Notes under the pieces: model-generated
Told to the model about the DNA's origin: nothing
What the model saw: only the letters and a program-made list of their open reading frames with translations
Database searches by the model: none
Origin: Paenibacillus sp. BK033
GTDB lineage: Bacteria > Bacillota > Bacilli > Paenibacillales > Paenibacillaceae
Direction: 5' to 3'
Assembly: GCF_004345425.1 (NCBI RefSeq)
Contig: NZ_SLVP01000010.1
Span: 1-64,000 of the forward strand
Length of the DNA stretch: 64,000 bases
Part shown: one piece after another, positions 41,397 through 50,980 of the stretch
Layout of the letters: each line of letters begins with the position of its first letter
How positions within the stretch are numbered: the first letter of the stretch is position 1
Program-made: the position numbers and the translations under genes

Positions 41397-43309
41397 CAAC
41401 GCCGAACTATCTCTATCCTCAGCCTCGGAGCTATAAGTCGTCAGGAAAAAAATCGCCTGCCGCCGTCCGGTTCGAGATTTATCCGGTTGGCGAAGAAGCG
41501 GTACGGATGGCGGAAAAGCTTGAAGTCGCGGATCGCCTTGCCGCTTACGCTTCGGCTGCGGACTCAACGGAGCATGCGGCAACGCTGGCCGTTATCGAGC
41601 ATCAGCCCGGACTTCATCCGCAAGGTTATATTCTGGAGTGGAACTCCGCGGGACTCCGGCTCGCGGCAAGCACGGCACAAGGCCTTCATTACGCGCTGCT
41701 CACCGCCGGACAGATGATGGAGTCGCAGCAAGGGGAGTGGGCGCATTGCCTGATCGAGGATGAACCGGATTTTCCGGTCCGCGGCGTTATGCTCGACATC
41801 GGCCGGAACAAAATTCCGAAGATGGAAACCTTGTTCGCGTTCGTCGATCAAATAGCCGCGTTGAAGTTCAATCATCTCCAGCTTTATATGGAGGGGTATA
41901 GCTTCGATTATGAGAAATATCGCGCTTTATTCCCGGAAGCAACGCCTTTAACGGCTGCGGAATACCGGCAGCTGGACGCTTACGCTTCAGAACGGTTTAT
42001 CGATCTCGTGCCAAGCCAGAATTGTCTGGGCCATATGTATCCGTGGCTTACGAAGCCGGAGCTCCGGGATATAGCGGAGCATCCGGAAGGAATGCCAACG
42101 CCGATGTCCTTCAAGCTGCCGCCTACGACCATGAATCCGGCTGACGTGCGTTCTGCTGCGCTTGCCAAGGATCTGTTCGACGAGCTGCTCCCGAACTTCT
42201 CTTCCGAATATGTCAATCTGAATATGGACGAGCCGTTTGGGCTTGGCACCGGCGCGAGCAAAGAGCGGGCGGACGAGATTGGCGTCGGCAAGCTTTACAT
42301 GGAATATGCGAAGCAGATGTTTGCTATAGTCCGTTCCCATGGCAAAAAGCCGATGATGTGGGGAGACGTGCTTACGCATCATCCGGAGCTTGTCAGCGAT
42401 CTGCCGGACGATGTTACGGTGCTGCATTGGAATTACGATGCTCCGATTCCGTACGAACCGCATTGCAGAAGGCTGCAGGAGCATCATATCCGCTATTACG
42501 TCTGCCCGGGAACAAGCGGCTGGTCCTCCATCGCAGGCCGCACGGACAACATGCTTGGAAATATTGCCGATGCGGCGAGGAATGGCCTGGCGTATGGCGC
42601 GGCAGGACTGCTCGTCACCGATTGGGGCGATGGCGGACATTGGCAGGTACCGTCCGTCAGTTATCCGGGTCTTGCGTTTGCAGCCGGTGCCAGCTGGCAG
42701 TTGAACGCCAATCTCGATCATTTGGATGCGCTCAAGCATCATGTCTCGCTCAGGATGCTGCAGGATCGAAGCGGAATCGGCGGAGAGCTGCTCATGACTT
42801 TAGGCCGTTACTGCAACATGGAGAGATGTACGATTGAAAACGCTACTTATACGAGTTATTTGCTGAACCACGGGCTGTCCTCCCAAGAGACGCTTGAGCG
42901 GGACACCCAATTGCTGCCACGCATTGCGAAGCTTCTGGGAGGCGTCGGCACGCCATTCGAGCTCGACTATCGTTATTCCGAAATAAGCGAATGGCTGGAT
43001 GCGCGGCGCGGGGAGGTTGAAGCACTGGAGCTCTTTGGTCCCGACGCGGAGCTTGTGAAGGACGAGCTGTTAAATACGCTGCGGTTAATCAAGCAAGGAG
43101 CCGGCCTGCACCGGTATATTTATCGCCAGGAGCTCGCGGATGATGCGGCCCTGTTGGATTGGCTGAAGCATCTGCATACCGAGCTCTTGACGGTAATGGA
43201 TGAATTCAAGCGTCTCTGGCTGGCCCGCAACCGCGAAGGCGGTCTGGCTGACAGTATGGCGGCTTTTCGTAAGCTGATCGGGCAGTATGAGGAACAGCTG
43301 CAGCAGTGA
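41393..43309 (+). CDS. GH20-like beta-N-acetylhexosaminidase-related enzyme
   Basis: A 638-residue protein with an N-terminal GH20b-like domain (residues about 30-120, ending GLHYALLTAGQMM) and a TIM barrel like that of family 20 (FPVRGVMLDIGRNKIPKMETLFAFVDQIAALKFNHLQLYMEG). The acid pair D279-E280 lies in YVNLNMDEPFGLG, where family 20 enzymes have 'GGDE', so the catalytic site may be altered. A tryptophan-rich block VTDWGDGGHWQV (about 416-427) follows, and the C-terminal 170 residues are helical. Beta-hexosaminidase activity is plausible, but the motif differences leave the substrate open. Cytoplasmic; translationally coupled to the GH3 gene before it. Confidence 0.78.
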   Translation: MTTPNYLYPQPRSYKSSGKKSPAAVRFEIYPVGEEAVRMAEKLEVADRLAAYASAADSTEHAATLAVIEHQPGLHPQGYILEWNSAGLRLAASTAQGLHYALLTAGQMMESQQGEWAHCLIEDEPDFPVRGVMLDIGRNKIPKMETLFAFVDQIAALKFNHLQLYMEGYSFDYEKYRALFPEATPLTAAEYRQLDAYASERFIDLVPSQNCLGHMYPWLTKPELRDIAEHPEGMPTPMSFKLPPTTMNPADVRSAALAKDLFDELLPNFSSEYVNLNMDEPFGLGTGASKERADEIGVGKLYMEYAKQMFAIVRSHGKKPMMWGDVLTHHPELVSDLPDDVTVLHWNYDAPIPYEPHCRRLQEHHIRYYVCPGTSGWSSIAGRTDNMLGNIADAARNGLAYGAAGLLVTDWGDGGHWQVPSVSYPGLAFAAGASWQLNANLDHLDALKHHVSLRMLQDRSGIGGELLMTLGRYCNMERCTIENATYTSYLLNHGLSSQETLERDTQLLPRIAKLLGGVGTPFELDYRYSEISEWLDARRGEVEALELFGPDAELVKDELLNTLRLIKQGAGLHRYIYRQELADDAALLDWLKHLHTELLTVMDEFKRLWLARNREGGLADSMAAFRKLIGQYEEQLQQ

Positions 43310-43434
43310 TGGGGGGCTTGCGCGGATGGTATTTTTAGATGCCTGCAGTATAAAGGCGTGGTCTACCATGCAATGAGTTTGGAAAAGTGTCCTATGAAAA
43401 ACGATCAGAATGTAAAGGGGAGGATACCGGCACG

Positions 43435-44061
43435 ATGAACACTATTTTATGCTTTGGAGATTCCAACACGTACGGCTTAAACCCGCGAGGAGGACGATTC
43501 CACCGGAACGTTCGCTGGCCGGGTATTGTTCGGGAGCTGCTTGGACAAGAATACGAGATCATAGAGGAAGGGCTGCCGGGGCGGACAACCGTATGGGAGG
43601 ACCCGGTAGAAAATGTGATGAGCGGCAAAGCTTATTTGCCTCCTTGTCTGCGATCGCACGCACCGCTGGAGCTGGTTGTGCTTATGCTTGGAACCAATGA
43701 TCTAAAGGCGCGATATGCCGTTTCCGCTGCGGATATTGCGCTAAGCGTACTGTCGCTGGTTCAACTCGTTCGCTCGACGCTCCCCGGAGACGGCGAACGA
43801 ACGAGTCCCCAAGTATTAGTGCTCGTCCCTCCGCCGATTCGGGAGGCAGGGTTGTCCGCCAGTATATTTGCCGGCGGAGAAGCCAAGTCGAGAAGGCTAG
43901 GCGAGGCTTTCAACAAGCTGAAGCCTTATACAGATGCAAGCATCCTCGATTTAGCTGCTGTTATTACGACAAGCGAAATTGATGGTTTGCATTTTGACGC
44001 TGAGGAGCATAGGAAGTTGGGAGAAACGGTTGCCAGAGAAATAAAAGCCATGCTGGAATAA
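43435..44061 (+). CDS. SGNH/GDSL hydrolase (carbohydrate esterase-like)
   Basis: A 208-residue SGNH hydrolase. Block I FGDSNTYGLNP contains the catalytic S10; block III is LMLGTNDLK (about 84-92), and block V DGLHFDAEEH gives the Asp and His of the triad near the C-terminus. It resembles arylesterase/acyl-CoA thioesterase-like and sugar acetyl esterases. At the end of the locus it may remove acetyl groups from the imported oligosaccharide. AAAGGGGAGG precedes ATG 43435; an in-frame ATG at 43393 is unlikely. The gene lies 125 bp after the GH20-like gene. Confidence 0.86.
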   Translation: MNTILCFGDSNTYGLNPRGGRFHRNVRWPGIVRELLGQEYEIIEEGLPGRTTVWEDPVENVMSGKAYLPPCLRSHAPLELVVLMLGTNDLKARYAVSAADIALSVLSLVQLVRSTLPGDGERTSPQVLVLVPPPIREAGLSASIFAGGEAKSRRLGEAFNKLKPYTDASILDLAAVITTSEIDGLHFDAEEHRKLGETVAREIKAMLE

Positions 44062-44194
44062 TCATTAGTAAAAGAAGAGATCGTTCTCAGGGCAGAGGAT
44101 GCTGGTGTGTCCCCTATTAAACAACATTAATTTAATAACATCGATTTTGACTCGCCGAAAACCCTTGATTTTATTGGATCTCCGATAAAGAACT

Positions 44195-45067
44195 TTATGT
44201 TCTCTCATCTCGGCGGATAATCGAAATAATTTCCTGAAGCTCAGGCAAATGCTTGTGCTTGCTCTTATAGCCAATTAACAGATCATTGGTGACGGTCAGA
44301 TTGTCGAAGCAGGTATGAATGTCAGCTTTCGAATTATCGAGCAGATAGGTAGGGATGACGCTGATTCCGGCTCCCATCTCGACGGCTCTAATAACCGCAT
44401 GCAGATTAGGAATCACATGCTTGGGCTTGATTAGAGGACGTCTCTTGAAATGCTCTCTCCACAGACGCCTGATAATCGGGAGCTCCAGCCCGTAAGAAAT
44501 CCATCGCTGCCCGGACAGCCATTCCTCGATTTCTTTGGGATGACGAAGTTCGGGGATCTCAAGCGATGCCGGTGTTATAATCGTAAACGTCTCTTCCATA
44601 AGCAGCTCATACTCAATGCCGGGCACGATAAATTTCTTCGGAGTAATAATAAGCTCCACCTGATCCTCCTTCAACAGCTCCAGCAATTGATCCGCCGTTC
44701 CGAAGTAAGAGACGCTGCACATGCCGGAATTCGCAACCTTGGGAAGAAGCAGCTCCTGGAAATATTCCAGAGACAAGCCGATGCGGAACACTTTATTGTT
44801 CGGCAGGGACGTGGATTTCAGCGCGGCCGTGGTTTCCTCCAGCGATTCAACTAACGGCGCAACCCGGGAATACAGCTCTTTGCCCCGCTCGGTTACGACA
44901 AGTCTCCTGGATACGCGCGTAAATAAGGCTTCGCCTACTTCAGCCTCCAAGGCGGCGAGGTGCTGGCTCATGGCGGGCTGCGTCATCATTCTGGTCTTGG
45001 CGGCTTCGGAGACCGAATGATGCTTGTATATGGCGATAAAGCTTCGATACCATTCAAAATCGACCAT
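44195..45067 (-). CDS. LysR family transcriptional regulator
   Basis: A 290-residue LysR regulator, divergent from the namA-like gene. The helix-turn-helix is at residues 1-60 (EWYRSFIAIYKHHSVSEAAKTRMMTQPAMSQHLAALEAEVGEALFTRVSRRLVV), and the effector domain starts near 90 (VFRIGLSLEYFQELLLP). I use ATG 45065-45067 after GAGGGTGG; a longer frame adds nine residues without a ribosome site. It probably activates the divergent flavin oxidoreductase gene. Confidence 0.87.
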   Translation of the reverse strand: MVDFEWYRSFIAIYKHHSVSEAAKTRMMTQPAMSQHLAALEAEVGEALFTRVSRRLVVTERGKELYSRVAPLVESLEETTAALKSTSLPNNKVFRIGLSLEYFQELLLPKVANSGMCSVSYFGTADQLLELLKEDQVELIITPKKFIVPGIEYELLMEETFTIITPASLEIPELRHPKEIEEWLSGQRWISYGLELPIIRRLWREHFKRRPLIKPKHVIPNLHAVIRAVEMGAGISVIPTYLLDNSKADIHTCFDNLTVTNDLLIGYKSKHKHLPELQEIISIIRRDERT

Positions 45068-45104
45068 TTTGATGTTCCACCCTCTACAGTTCAATAAAAC
45101 GGAT

Positions 45105-45170
45105 TATAAATTTTTTTATGGTTTAATGCAATTTATATAATTAGTTTTATTGTAGAGGCGAGGGTATAAT
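45105..45170 (+). promoter_or_regulatory. Probable namA promoter with LysR site
   Basis: TATAAT (45165-45170) is a perfect -10 box, but no good -35 box lies at the right distance (TAGTTT at 45142-45147). The AT-rich stretch just upstream holds overlapping inverted repeats such as ATAAATTTTTTTAT (45105-45118) and AATTTATATAATT. A weak -35 plus an upstream palindrome is the usual form of a LysR-activated promoter. Confidence 0.45.
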
Positions 45171-45284
45171 GGGCTCTGTAACCTTTTTTACAAAAGCCTG
45201 TTCATGAGTTGTCCAAACCTGGGTACATTATGATGTAGCCGGATCGGAGCCGTGGAACTATAGAAATAGAGGAGAGATTGTATT

Positions 45285-46316
45285 TTGAAGCACTTATTTA
45301 CTCCGTACGAGATTAAGAGCTTGTCCTTGAAAAATCGCGTCGTTATGCCGCCGATGTGCCAATACTCGGTAACGGCCAAAGACGGCATCGCAAACGATTG
45401 GCATTACACGCATTACGTCAGCCGCGCGGTTGGCGGCGCGGGATTGATTATTATCGAAATGACCGACGTCGAGCCGGACGGCCGGATTACGGACTATGAT
45501 CTGGGATTGTGGTCGGATGATCATATTCCGGCCTTAGCTCGCATTGTCGATGCCGTCCATCAGCATGGGGCGAAAATAGGCATTCAGATTGCCCATGCCG
45601 GCCGTAAGGCCGAGGATGCGGAGCTGCCGGTAGCCCCGTCGGCTATCCCGTTTGACGAAAATTCCAAAACGCCTCGAGCTTTGACTACCGAAGAAGTAGA
45701 GCAAATGGTGGAGAAATTTAGACTTGCCGTGCGCCGTGCCGTACAGGCTGGCGTAGATACGATTGAGATCCATGGTGCCCATGGCTACCTGATCCATCAG
45801 TTCGTGTCCCCGCTGACGAATAAAAGAAGCGATAAATACGGCCAAGACCGGGCGCTGTTCGGAACAGAAGTCATTAAAGCCGCGAAAAGCGAAATGCCGG
45901 CCCATATGCCCTTAATTATGCGGATTTCCGCTAGGGAATACGTAGAAGGCGGCTATGGCATTAACGAAAGCATCGCCTTTGCGAAAGAATTTCAAGAGGC
46001 CGGCGTTGATCTTTTCCATATCAGCGCGGGTGGAGAAGGTCAAATTGCGGCTGCGGGCAGACCGGGCACGCATGCGGGTTACCAGGTGCCTCTCGCTAGA
46101 GCCATTAAAGAAGCATTGAAAGTCCCGGTTATTGCGGTCGGCAGACTAGACGATCCAGCGCTTGCCAACTCCGTGATCGGCAACGAAGACGCGGACCTCG
46201 TAGCCGTTGGCCGTGGGATGCTTCGCAATCCATACTGGGCTCTCGAAGCAGCAACCGTTCTCCACAAAGAAATCGATGCTCCAAGACAATACGAGCGCGG
46301 CTTCCCGCGCGATTAA
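45285..46316 (+). CDS. namA: NADPH dehydrogenase, OYE family (NamA/YqjM-like)
   Basis: A 343-residue flavin oxidoreductase of the old yellow enzyme family, close in layout to YqjM/NamA of Bacillus. The N-terminal KNRVVMPPMCQYS holds C25 and Y27, which in YqjM contact FMN and substrate. IGIQIAHAGRKAE, IEIHGAHGYLIHQFVSPLTNKR (the two histidines that bind substrate) and a C-terminal QYERGFPRD complete the pattern. It reduces enones, nitro esters and quinones with NADPH. It begins with TTG at 45285 after GAGGAGAG and is divergent from the LysR gene. Confidence 0.92.
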   Translation: MKHLFTPYEIKSLSLKNRVVMPPMCQYSVTAKDGIANDWHYTHYVSRAVGGAGLIIIEMTDVEPDGRITDYDLGLWSDDHIPALARIVDAVHQHGAKIGIQIAHAGRKAEDAELPVAPSAIPFDENSKTPRALTTEEVEQMVEKFRLAVRRAVQAGVDTIEIHGAHGYLIHQFVSPLTNKRSDKYGQDRALFGTEVIKAAKSEMPAHMPLIMRISAREYVEGGYGINESIAFAKEFQEAGVDLFHISAGGEGQIAAAGRPGTHAGYQVPLARAIKEALKVPVIAVGRLDDPALANSVIGNEDADLVAVGRGMLRNPYWALEAATVLHKEIDAPRQYERGFPRD

Positions 46317-46362
46317 TATAACGAAGGCGGGACAGCCTGATAGGCGTGCCCCAAATATCGCA

Positions 46363-46402
46363 AAGAGGCTGACTCAATCCTAGGTTGAGTCAGCCTCTTT
46401 TT
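46363..46402. terminator. Bidirectional terminator
   Basis: AAGAGGCTGACTCAA (46363-46377) pairs perfectly with TTGAGTCAGCCTCTT (46385-46399) around TCCTAGG, followed by TTTTTG. It ends namA and the convergent AraC gene. Confidence 0.9.
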
Positions 46403-46419
46403 GTTGCATAGCCTGCTTT

Positions 46420-47259
46420 TCATTGCCAGTTGCGGATTTTCCCCGGCGCAATCCCGTAGGCGTCTTTAAAGAGATGGTAGAAATGGCTGAGATTATCGAA
46501 CCCGGCTTCGTAAGCGATATCGACGATGGGAAGCTGCGTGGTGAGCAGCAGGTTTTTGGCATGGCCTAGCTTCAGGTGGTTTAAATAAGCCGTTGGCGTC
46601 ATGCGGAGATATTGCTTGAATACGCGGTTAAGATGGCCGTCGCTGCGGTCCGTCAATTCTCTCAGGCGGGGCAGTCCGGCGCTGAAATTTTCTTTCCGCT
46701 GCAGCTGCGCGAGCAGATGGTCGAACCATTGCGGCAGCGCTTGCGTGCTGTCGTTCCGGAACTCGAGGAAGAAATGGGTTAAGGCATCGCTTAAGAAGCT
46801 GCGGGCCATCGTTCTTGCCTTCTGTTTGTCGGTCGAGTTAAACAGCTGGATTTGCTCGCTTTTTCTCATGAGAGCCTCCATGTCCGTTCCGGGCAGCATA
46901 ATGACGGGCGGAAGCTGCGGACTTCGGAGCGCCTGGGCAAACGCCGCGTGGCCGATATAATCGAAAGCGCCCTCTACGACTTCCTTGTAGAAGTTGACGT
47001 TCAGGAACTGGCAGTCCTCTCCTTCCAGCAAATCATAGCCATGCGTGTCGTCGGGGCGGATGAATACCATGGCTCCCTCTCTCAACAATTGCGTATTCCC
47101 ATTGACCAGGTGCGTGCACCGGCCGGAAATGACGATAAAGATTTCGTAGAAGTCGTGTCCGTGCAGAGGGTACGCATGCCTGACCGAATCCACGATGTGA
47201 AAATTGGATTGCACAAGCGGATCAATCAAAGCTGCCGCGTACAGCATGGGAGCGGTCAT
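46420..47259 (-). CDS. AraC family regulator (cupin type)
   Basis: A 279-residue AraC regulator. The N-terminal cupin domain (HGHDFYEIFIVISGRCTHLVNG, about residues 33-54) binds the inducer and the C-terminal 100 residues contain two helix-turn-helix motifs (LRELTDRSDGHLNRVFKQYLRMTPTAYL; IVDIAYEAGFDNLSHFYHLFKDAYG). It resembles regulators of the ChbR/YdiP style that control beta-glycosidase genes. It is divergent from the beta-mannosidase gene, its likely target. AAGGAGG lies 8 bases before the ATG. Confidence 0.88.
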   Translation of the reverse strand: MTAPMLYAAALIDPLVQSNFHIVDSVRHAYPLHGHDFYEIFIVISGRCTHLVNGNTQLLREGAMVFIRPDDTHGYDLLEGEDCQFLNVNFYKEVVEGAFDYIGHAAFAQALRSPQLPPVIMLPGTDMEALMRKSEQIQLFNSTDKQKARTMARSFLSDALTHFFLEFRNDSTQALPQWFDHLLAQLQRKENFSAGLPRLRELTDRSDGHLNRVFKQYLRMTPTAYLNHLKLGHAKNLLLTTQLPIVDIAYEAGFDNLSHFYHLFKDAYGIAPGKIRNWQ

Positions 47260-47449
47260 GGCGGCTGCCTCCTTAAGTCGTTGTTAGTTATTTGATGTTA
47301 ATATAGCACAAAAAAAGCATCTGCGTTACAAGACGAATTCTCTCGCCGAGTGCTACGATAAGCCCGAATCATGCTTCCCTTTCGTCATAGCGGTTAGTCG
47401 GACGCATCATTCCAGTACAATCCATATATTTGAAAGCAGGTTGATAAGC

Positions 47450-49921
47450 ATGCGCTCAGTAACGCTAAACGGCAATTGGACGATGAAAAGAACGGATGAG
47501 GCGGAGTGGAACAATGCCATTGTTCCGGGCTCGGTATTTCATGATCTGCTGTCTGCGGGCAAGATGGAGGATCCCTACTTCCGCGATAACGAATACGATA
47601 TTTTGGAGCTGACGAAGTTCGATTACGAATACCGCCGCAGCTTCCTCGTCGACGAGGATCTGCTGCTCATGGACCGCGTGCTGCTCCGCTGCGAAGGACT
47701 GGATACGCTTTGCGAGGTTTACGTCAACGGACAAGCCGTTTTAAATACGGACAATATGCACCGGACCTACGAAGCGGATGTGAAGGGGCTGCTCACCGCA
47801 GGCAGCAATGAGATTCACGTCATTATCCGCTCAGCCACGAACTTCGTGCTTGCGAAGGATAAGGAGCTTTTTCTAACGAGCTGCGCCGACGCCGTACCGG
47901 GCATCTCGCATCTGCGCAAAGCGCATAGCATGTTTGGCTGGGATTGGGGTCCGCAGCTGCCGGATATGGGGATTTGGCGGGACATGTCGCTTTGCGGCTT
48001 CCATATCGGCCGGATCGAAGATATCTACCTTACGCAGCAGCATGGCGACCATAACGTCAACGTGAATATCGCCGCGGAATTGCAGCGCTGGTCCTCCGAT
48101 GAGCCGCTTGCCCTATACGCTACTATCGAGACACCGGACGGAAGGACGCTTGGGGCGTCGGCCGCTCAAATCGGAGACAGCGCAAGTCTTGCGATTGAGG
48201 TTCGGGATCCCGAGTTATGGTGGCCGAACAATCTCGGAAGCCAGCCTTTATATGCGGTTCGGGTTGAATTGCGGAGCGGAGACCGGATTCTGGATGAACG
48301 CTCGCTGAGCATTGGACTCCGGACGCTGCGGGTCGTCCGCCAGCCGGATAAGTGGGGTGAGTCGTTTGCGTTTGAAATAAACGGTCATCAGATCTTCGCG
48401 ATGGGCGCCAATTTTATTCCGGAGGACAATATCTTCGGGCGGCGCAGCAACGAGCGGACGGAACAGCTGATCCAAAGCTGCGTGGAAGCTAACTACAATT
48501 GCATCCGCGTCTGGGGCGGCGGTTATTACGCCGACGATTATTTCTACGACCTGTGCGACCGGCATGGCCTGATCGTATGGCAGGATCACTTATACGCTTG
48601 CGGCGCTTACGATTTCAATGACGAGTTCAAGGAAAATATCCGCCTCGAGACGATCGACAATATGAAGCGGATCCGCCACCACGCCTCGCTGGGCCTATGG
48701 AGCGGAAATAACGAGCTGGAATACGCCTGGGCGTATTGGGGCTGGACGGAGCGTTACGGCGAGAAGCAACGCGACGATTACCTGAAGCAGTTCGAAGAGT
48801 TCCTGCCGGCGCTGTCGCAGTCGCTTGATCCAAATACGTCCTATTTGCTATCATCGCCCTCATCCAAGGGGGGGATCGACGATCCGAATAATGAAAATAT
48901 CGGCGACATGCATTATTGGGACGTCTGGCACGGACGCAAGCCGATAACGGAATACCGGACGCTGCATCCCCGTTTTATGTCCGAGTTCGGATTGCAATCG
49001 TTCCCGTCCATCAAGACGGTCGAGACGTTTACGCTCCCCGAAGACCGCAATATTTTCTCGCGGGTGATGGAGGCTCATCAGAAGAACGGCACCGGCAACG
49101 AAAAGATCATGTATTACATCAGCGAGTATTTCAAATACCCGAGAAACTTCGAGAAGCTGCTGTACGTCTCCCAGCTCATCCAGGCCGAAGGCATGCGGGT
49201 TGGCGTGGAGCATTGGAGACGCAACCGGGGCAGATGCATGGGGGCGGTCTACTGGCAGCTTAACGACATCTGGCCGGGCGCATCCTGGTCGAGCCTGGAT
49301 TACTTCGGCAGATGGAAGGCGACGCATCATGCCGCCAAGCGGTTTTTTGCGCCGGTGCTTGCATCCGCTCTGGAAGAAGGGACAACGGTATCGCTTCATG
49401 TGACCAACGAATCGCTGCAGGCCGTAAGCGGGCAGCTCCGCTGGCGGCTGCTGGACCGCAAGTCGGAGGCGATCCAATTCGGAGAAGCCGACGTAACGCT
49501 GGATGCGCTCGCTTCGGAAGAGATCGTCTCGCTGGACTTCTCGGAGACGCTGTCGACCAAGCAGCTGCTCAGCCAAAGCTATCTCGCCTTCGAATTTGTC
49601 ATTGGCGGTGAGACGATCAGCGAGGGTACGGCCCTGTTCGTGAAGCCGAAGCATTTCGAGCTGCTGAATCCGGAAATCCGCGCCGAGGTGACGGAGGAAG
49701 ACGACCGTTTTGTCGTCAAGCTGGAGAGCCAGGCGTTTGCGCCGTTTGTCCTGCTGGAGCTGAGTCATGCCGACGCCCGCTGGAGCAACAACGTATTTGC
49801 TCTTTCTGCGGGCCGTCCGGCCGTTGTGACGGTACCGAAGGACGGCTTGTCCGAGCCGCTTAGCCTGGCTGCGTTCCGCGAACAGTTAGCGGTTACTAGC
49901 TTATACGATACGTTTGAATAA
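47450..49921 (+). CDS. GH2 beta-mannosidase
   Basis: An 823-residue family 2 glycoside hydrolase. The sugar-binding N-terminal domain starts LNGNWTMKRTDEAEWNNAIVPGSVFHDLL, the immunoglobulin-like domain follows to about 300 and the TIM barrel has LWSGNNELEYAWAYWG with acid/base E422 and FMSEFGLQSFPS with nucleophile E512. The block HSMFGWDWGPQLPDMGIW is diagnostic for beta-mannosidases rather than beta-galactosidases. Without a signal peptide it acts on imported manno-oligosaccharides. ATG 47450 is placed nine bases after AGCAGG; TTG 47441 is an alternative. It is divergent from the AraC gene. Confidence 0.92.
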   Translation: MRSVTLNGNWTMKRTDEAEWNNAIVPGSVFHDLLSAGKMEDPYFRDNEYDILELTKFDYEYRRSFLVDEDLLLMDRVLLRCEGLDTLCEVYVNGQAVLNTDNMHRTYEADVKGLLTAGSNEIHVIIRSATNFVLAKDKELFLTSCADAVPGISHLRKAHSMFGWDWGPQLPDMGIWRDMSLCGFHIGRIEDIYLTQQHGDHNVNVNIAAELQRWSSDEPLALYATIETPDGRTLGASAAQIGDSASLAIEVRDPELWWPNNLGSQPLYAVRVELRSGDRILDERSLSIGLRTLRVVRQPDKWGESFAFEINGHQIFAMGANFIPEDNIFGRRSNERTEQLIQSCVEANYNCIRVWGGGYYADDYFYDLCDRHGLIVWQDHLYACGAYDFNDEFKENIRLETIDNMKRIRHHASLGLWSGNNELEYAWAYWGWTERYGEKQRDDYLKQFEEFLPALSQSLDPNTSYLLSSPSSKGGIDDPNNENIGDMHYWDVWHGRKPITEYRTLHPRFMSEFGLQSFPSIKTVETFTLPEDRNIFSRVMEAHQKNGTGNEKIMYYISEYFKYPRNFEKLLYVSQLIQAEGMRVGVEHWRRNRGRCMGAVYWQLNDIWPGASWSSLDYFGRWKATHHAAKRFFAPVLASALEEGTTVSLHVTNESLQAVSGQLRWRLLDRKSEAIQFGEADVTLDALASEEIVSLDFSETLSTKQLLSQSYLAFEFVIGGETISEGTALFVKPKHFELLNPEIRAEVTEEDDRFVVKLESQAFAPFVLLELSHADARWSNNVFALSAGRPAVVTVPKDGLSEPLSLAAFREQLAVTSLYDTFE

Positions 49922-49935
49922 CGTTCTTTAAAGGG

Positions 49936-49978
49936 AGGACACATGCCAGGCAATAGCCGTTTGCGTGTGTCCTTTCTC
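49936..49978 (+). terminator. Probable terminator after beta-mannosidase gene
   Basis: AGGACACA (49936-49943) pairs with TGTGTCCT (49966-49973), followed by TTCTCTT. The T-run is broken, so termination may be partial. Confidence 0.5.
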
Positions 49979-50086
49979 TTCGGGGGTGCCAATCAAATTG
50001 ACAAACATAGCGATAGAAAACCAATCGTTGTTGCGTAGTTCGAAAGGCAGGCGCTGCGTACAATTAAGCTAGAAAGAGGTGATACG

Positions 50087-50977
50087 ATGTCTGCCATACT
50101 TAAATACAAATGGCAATATCTCATGATCATGCCGGCCGTCGTGCTGCTTCTGCTGTTCAGCTACGTGCCGATGGCCGGCATACAGGTCGCGTTCAAGGAC
50201 TTCCATATCGGCTATACGATTTGGAACAGCCCATGGACCGGCTTCGAAAATTTCGCATTCCTTCAGGACAGCCAATTCTGGCTGGTGGTGAAGAACACCG
50301 TGTACATCGCGCTGCTTAAATTCGTATTCGGTTTTCCCGCCCCCATTATCTTAGCTTTGATGATCAACGAGGTAAGCCGCGGGGGCTTCAAGCGATTCGT
50401 GCAATCGGTCAGCTATTTGCCCCATTTTTTCTCCTGGATTGTAGTCGCTTACATTCTGCAGTCGCTGCTCACGCTGGACAACGGTCTCGTTAATCAGCTG
50501 ATCGTGTCTCTCGGCGGCGATCCGGTATTTTTCCTGGGCTCGACCGAGTGGTTCCGCCCGATGATCGTGGCGAGCGGATTGTGGAAGGAAGTAGGCTGGA
50601 ACACGATTCTGTATCTGGCCGCGATTACGTCCATCGACCCGCAGCTTTACGAAGCTGCCAAGGTTGAGGGAGCGGGCCGTCTGGCGCAAATCCGGCACAT
50701 TACGTTCCCGGGTATTCTGCCGACGATTTCCATCGTCCTGATCCTCAGCATGCCAAGTCTCATAGCGGTCGGCATGGATCAGATTTATCCGCTGATGAAC
50801 CCTGCCAACCAGCCGGTTGCGGATGTTCTGGATACGTATATTCTCCGAAGCGGTTTGCAGCAAGGCTATTTCGGCAGCGCGACGGCAGTAGGCTTGTTGT
50901 CTTCGGTAATCAGTCTGCTGCTGGTTCTCAGCACGAACCAGATATCCAGAAGAATCAACGGAGAGGGGCTCTGGTAA
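50087..50977 (+). CDS. Sugar ABC transporter permease (LplB-like)
   Basis: A 296-residue CUT1 permease with six membrane segments, first gene of the second transporter. YKWQYLMIMPAVVLLLLFSYVPMAGIQVAFKDF is the conserved beginning, and the EAA loop is LYEAAKVEGAGRLAQIRHITFP (about residues 188-209). GAAAGAGGTGAT lies before ATG 50087 and a TACAAT -10-like box at about 50058. It may also be transcribed together with the mannosidase gene upstream. Confidence 0.91.
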   Translation: MSAILKYKWQYLMIMPAVVLLLLFSYVPMAGIQVAFKDFHIGYTIWNSPWTGFENFAFLQDSQFWLVVKNTVYIALLKFVFGFPAPIILALMINEVSRGGFKRFVQSVSYLPHFFSWIVVAYILQSLLTLDNGLVNQLIVSLGGDPVFFLGSTEWFRPMIVASGLWKEVGWNTILYLAAITSIDPQLYEAAKVEGAGRLAQIRHITFPGILPTISIVLILSMPSLIAVGMDQIYPLMNPANQPVADVLDTYILRSGLQQGYFGSATAVGLLSSVISLLLVLSTNQISRRINGEGLW

Positions 50978-50980
50978 CCG

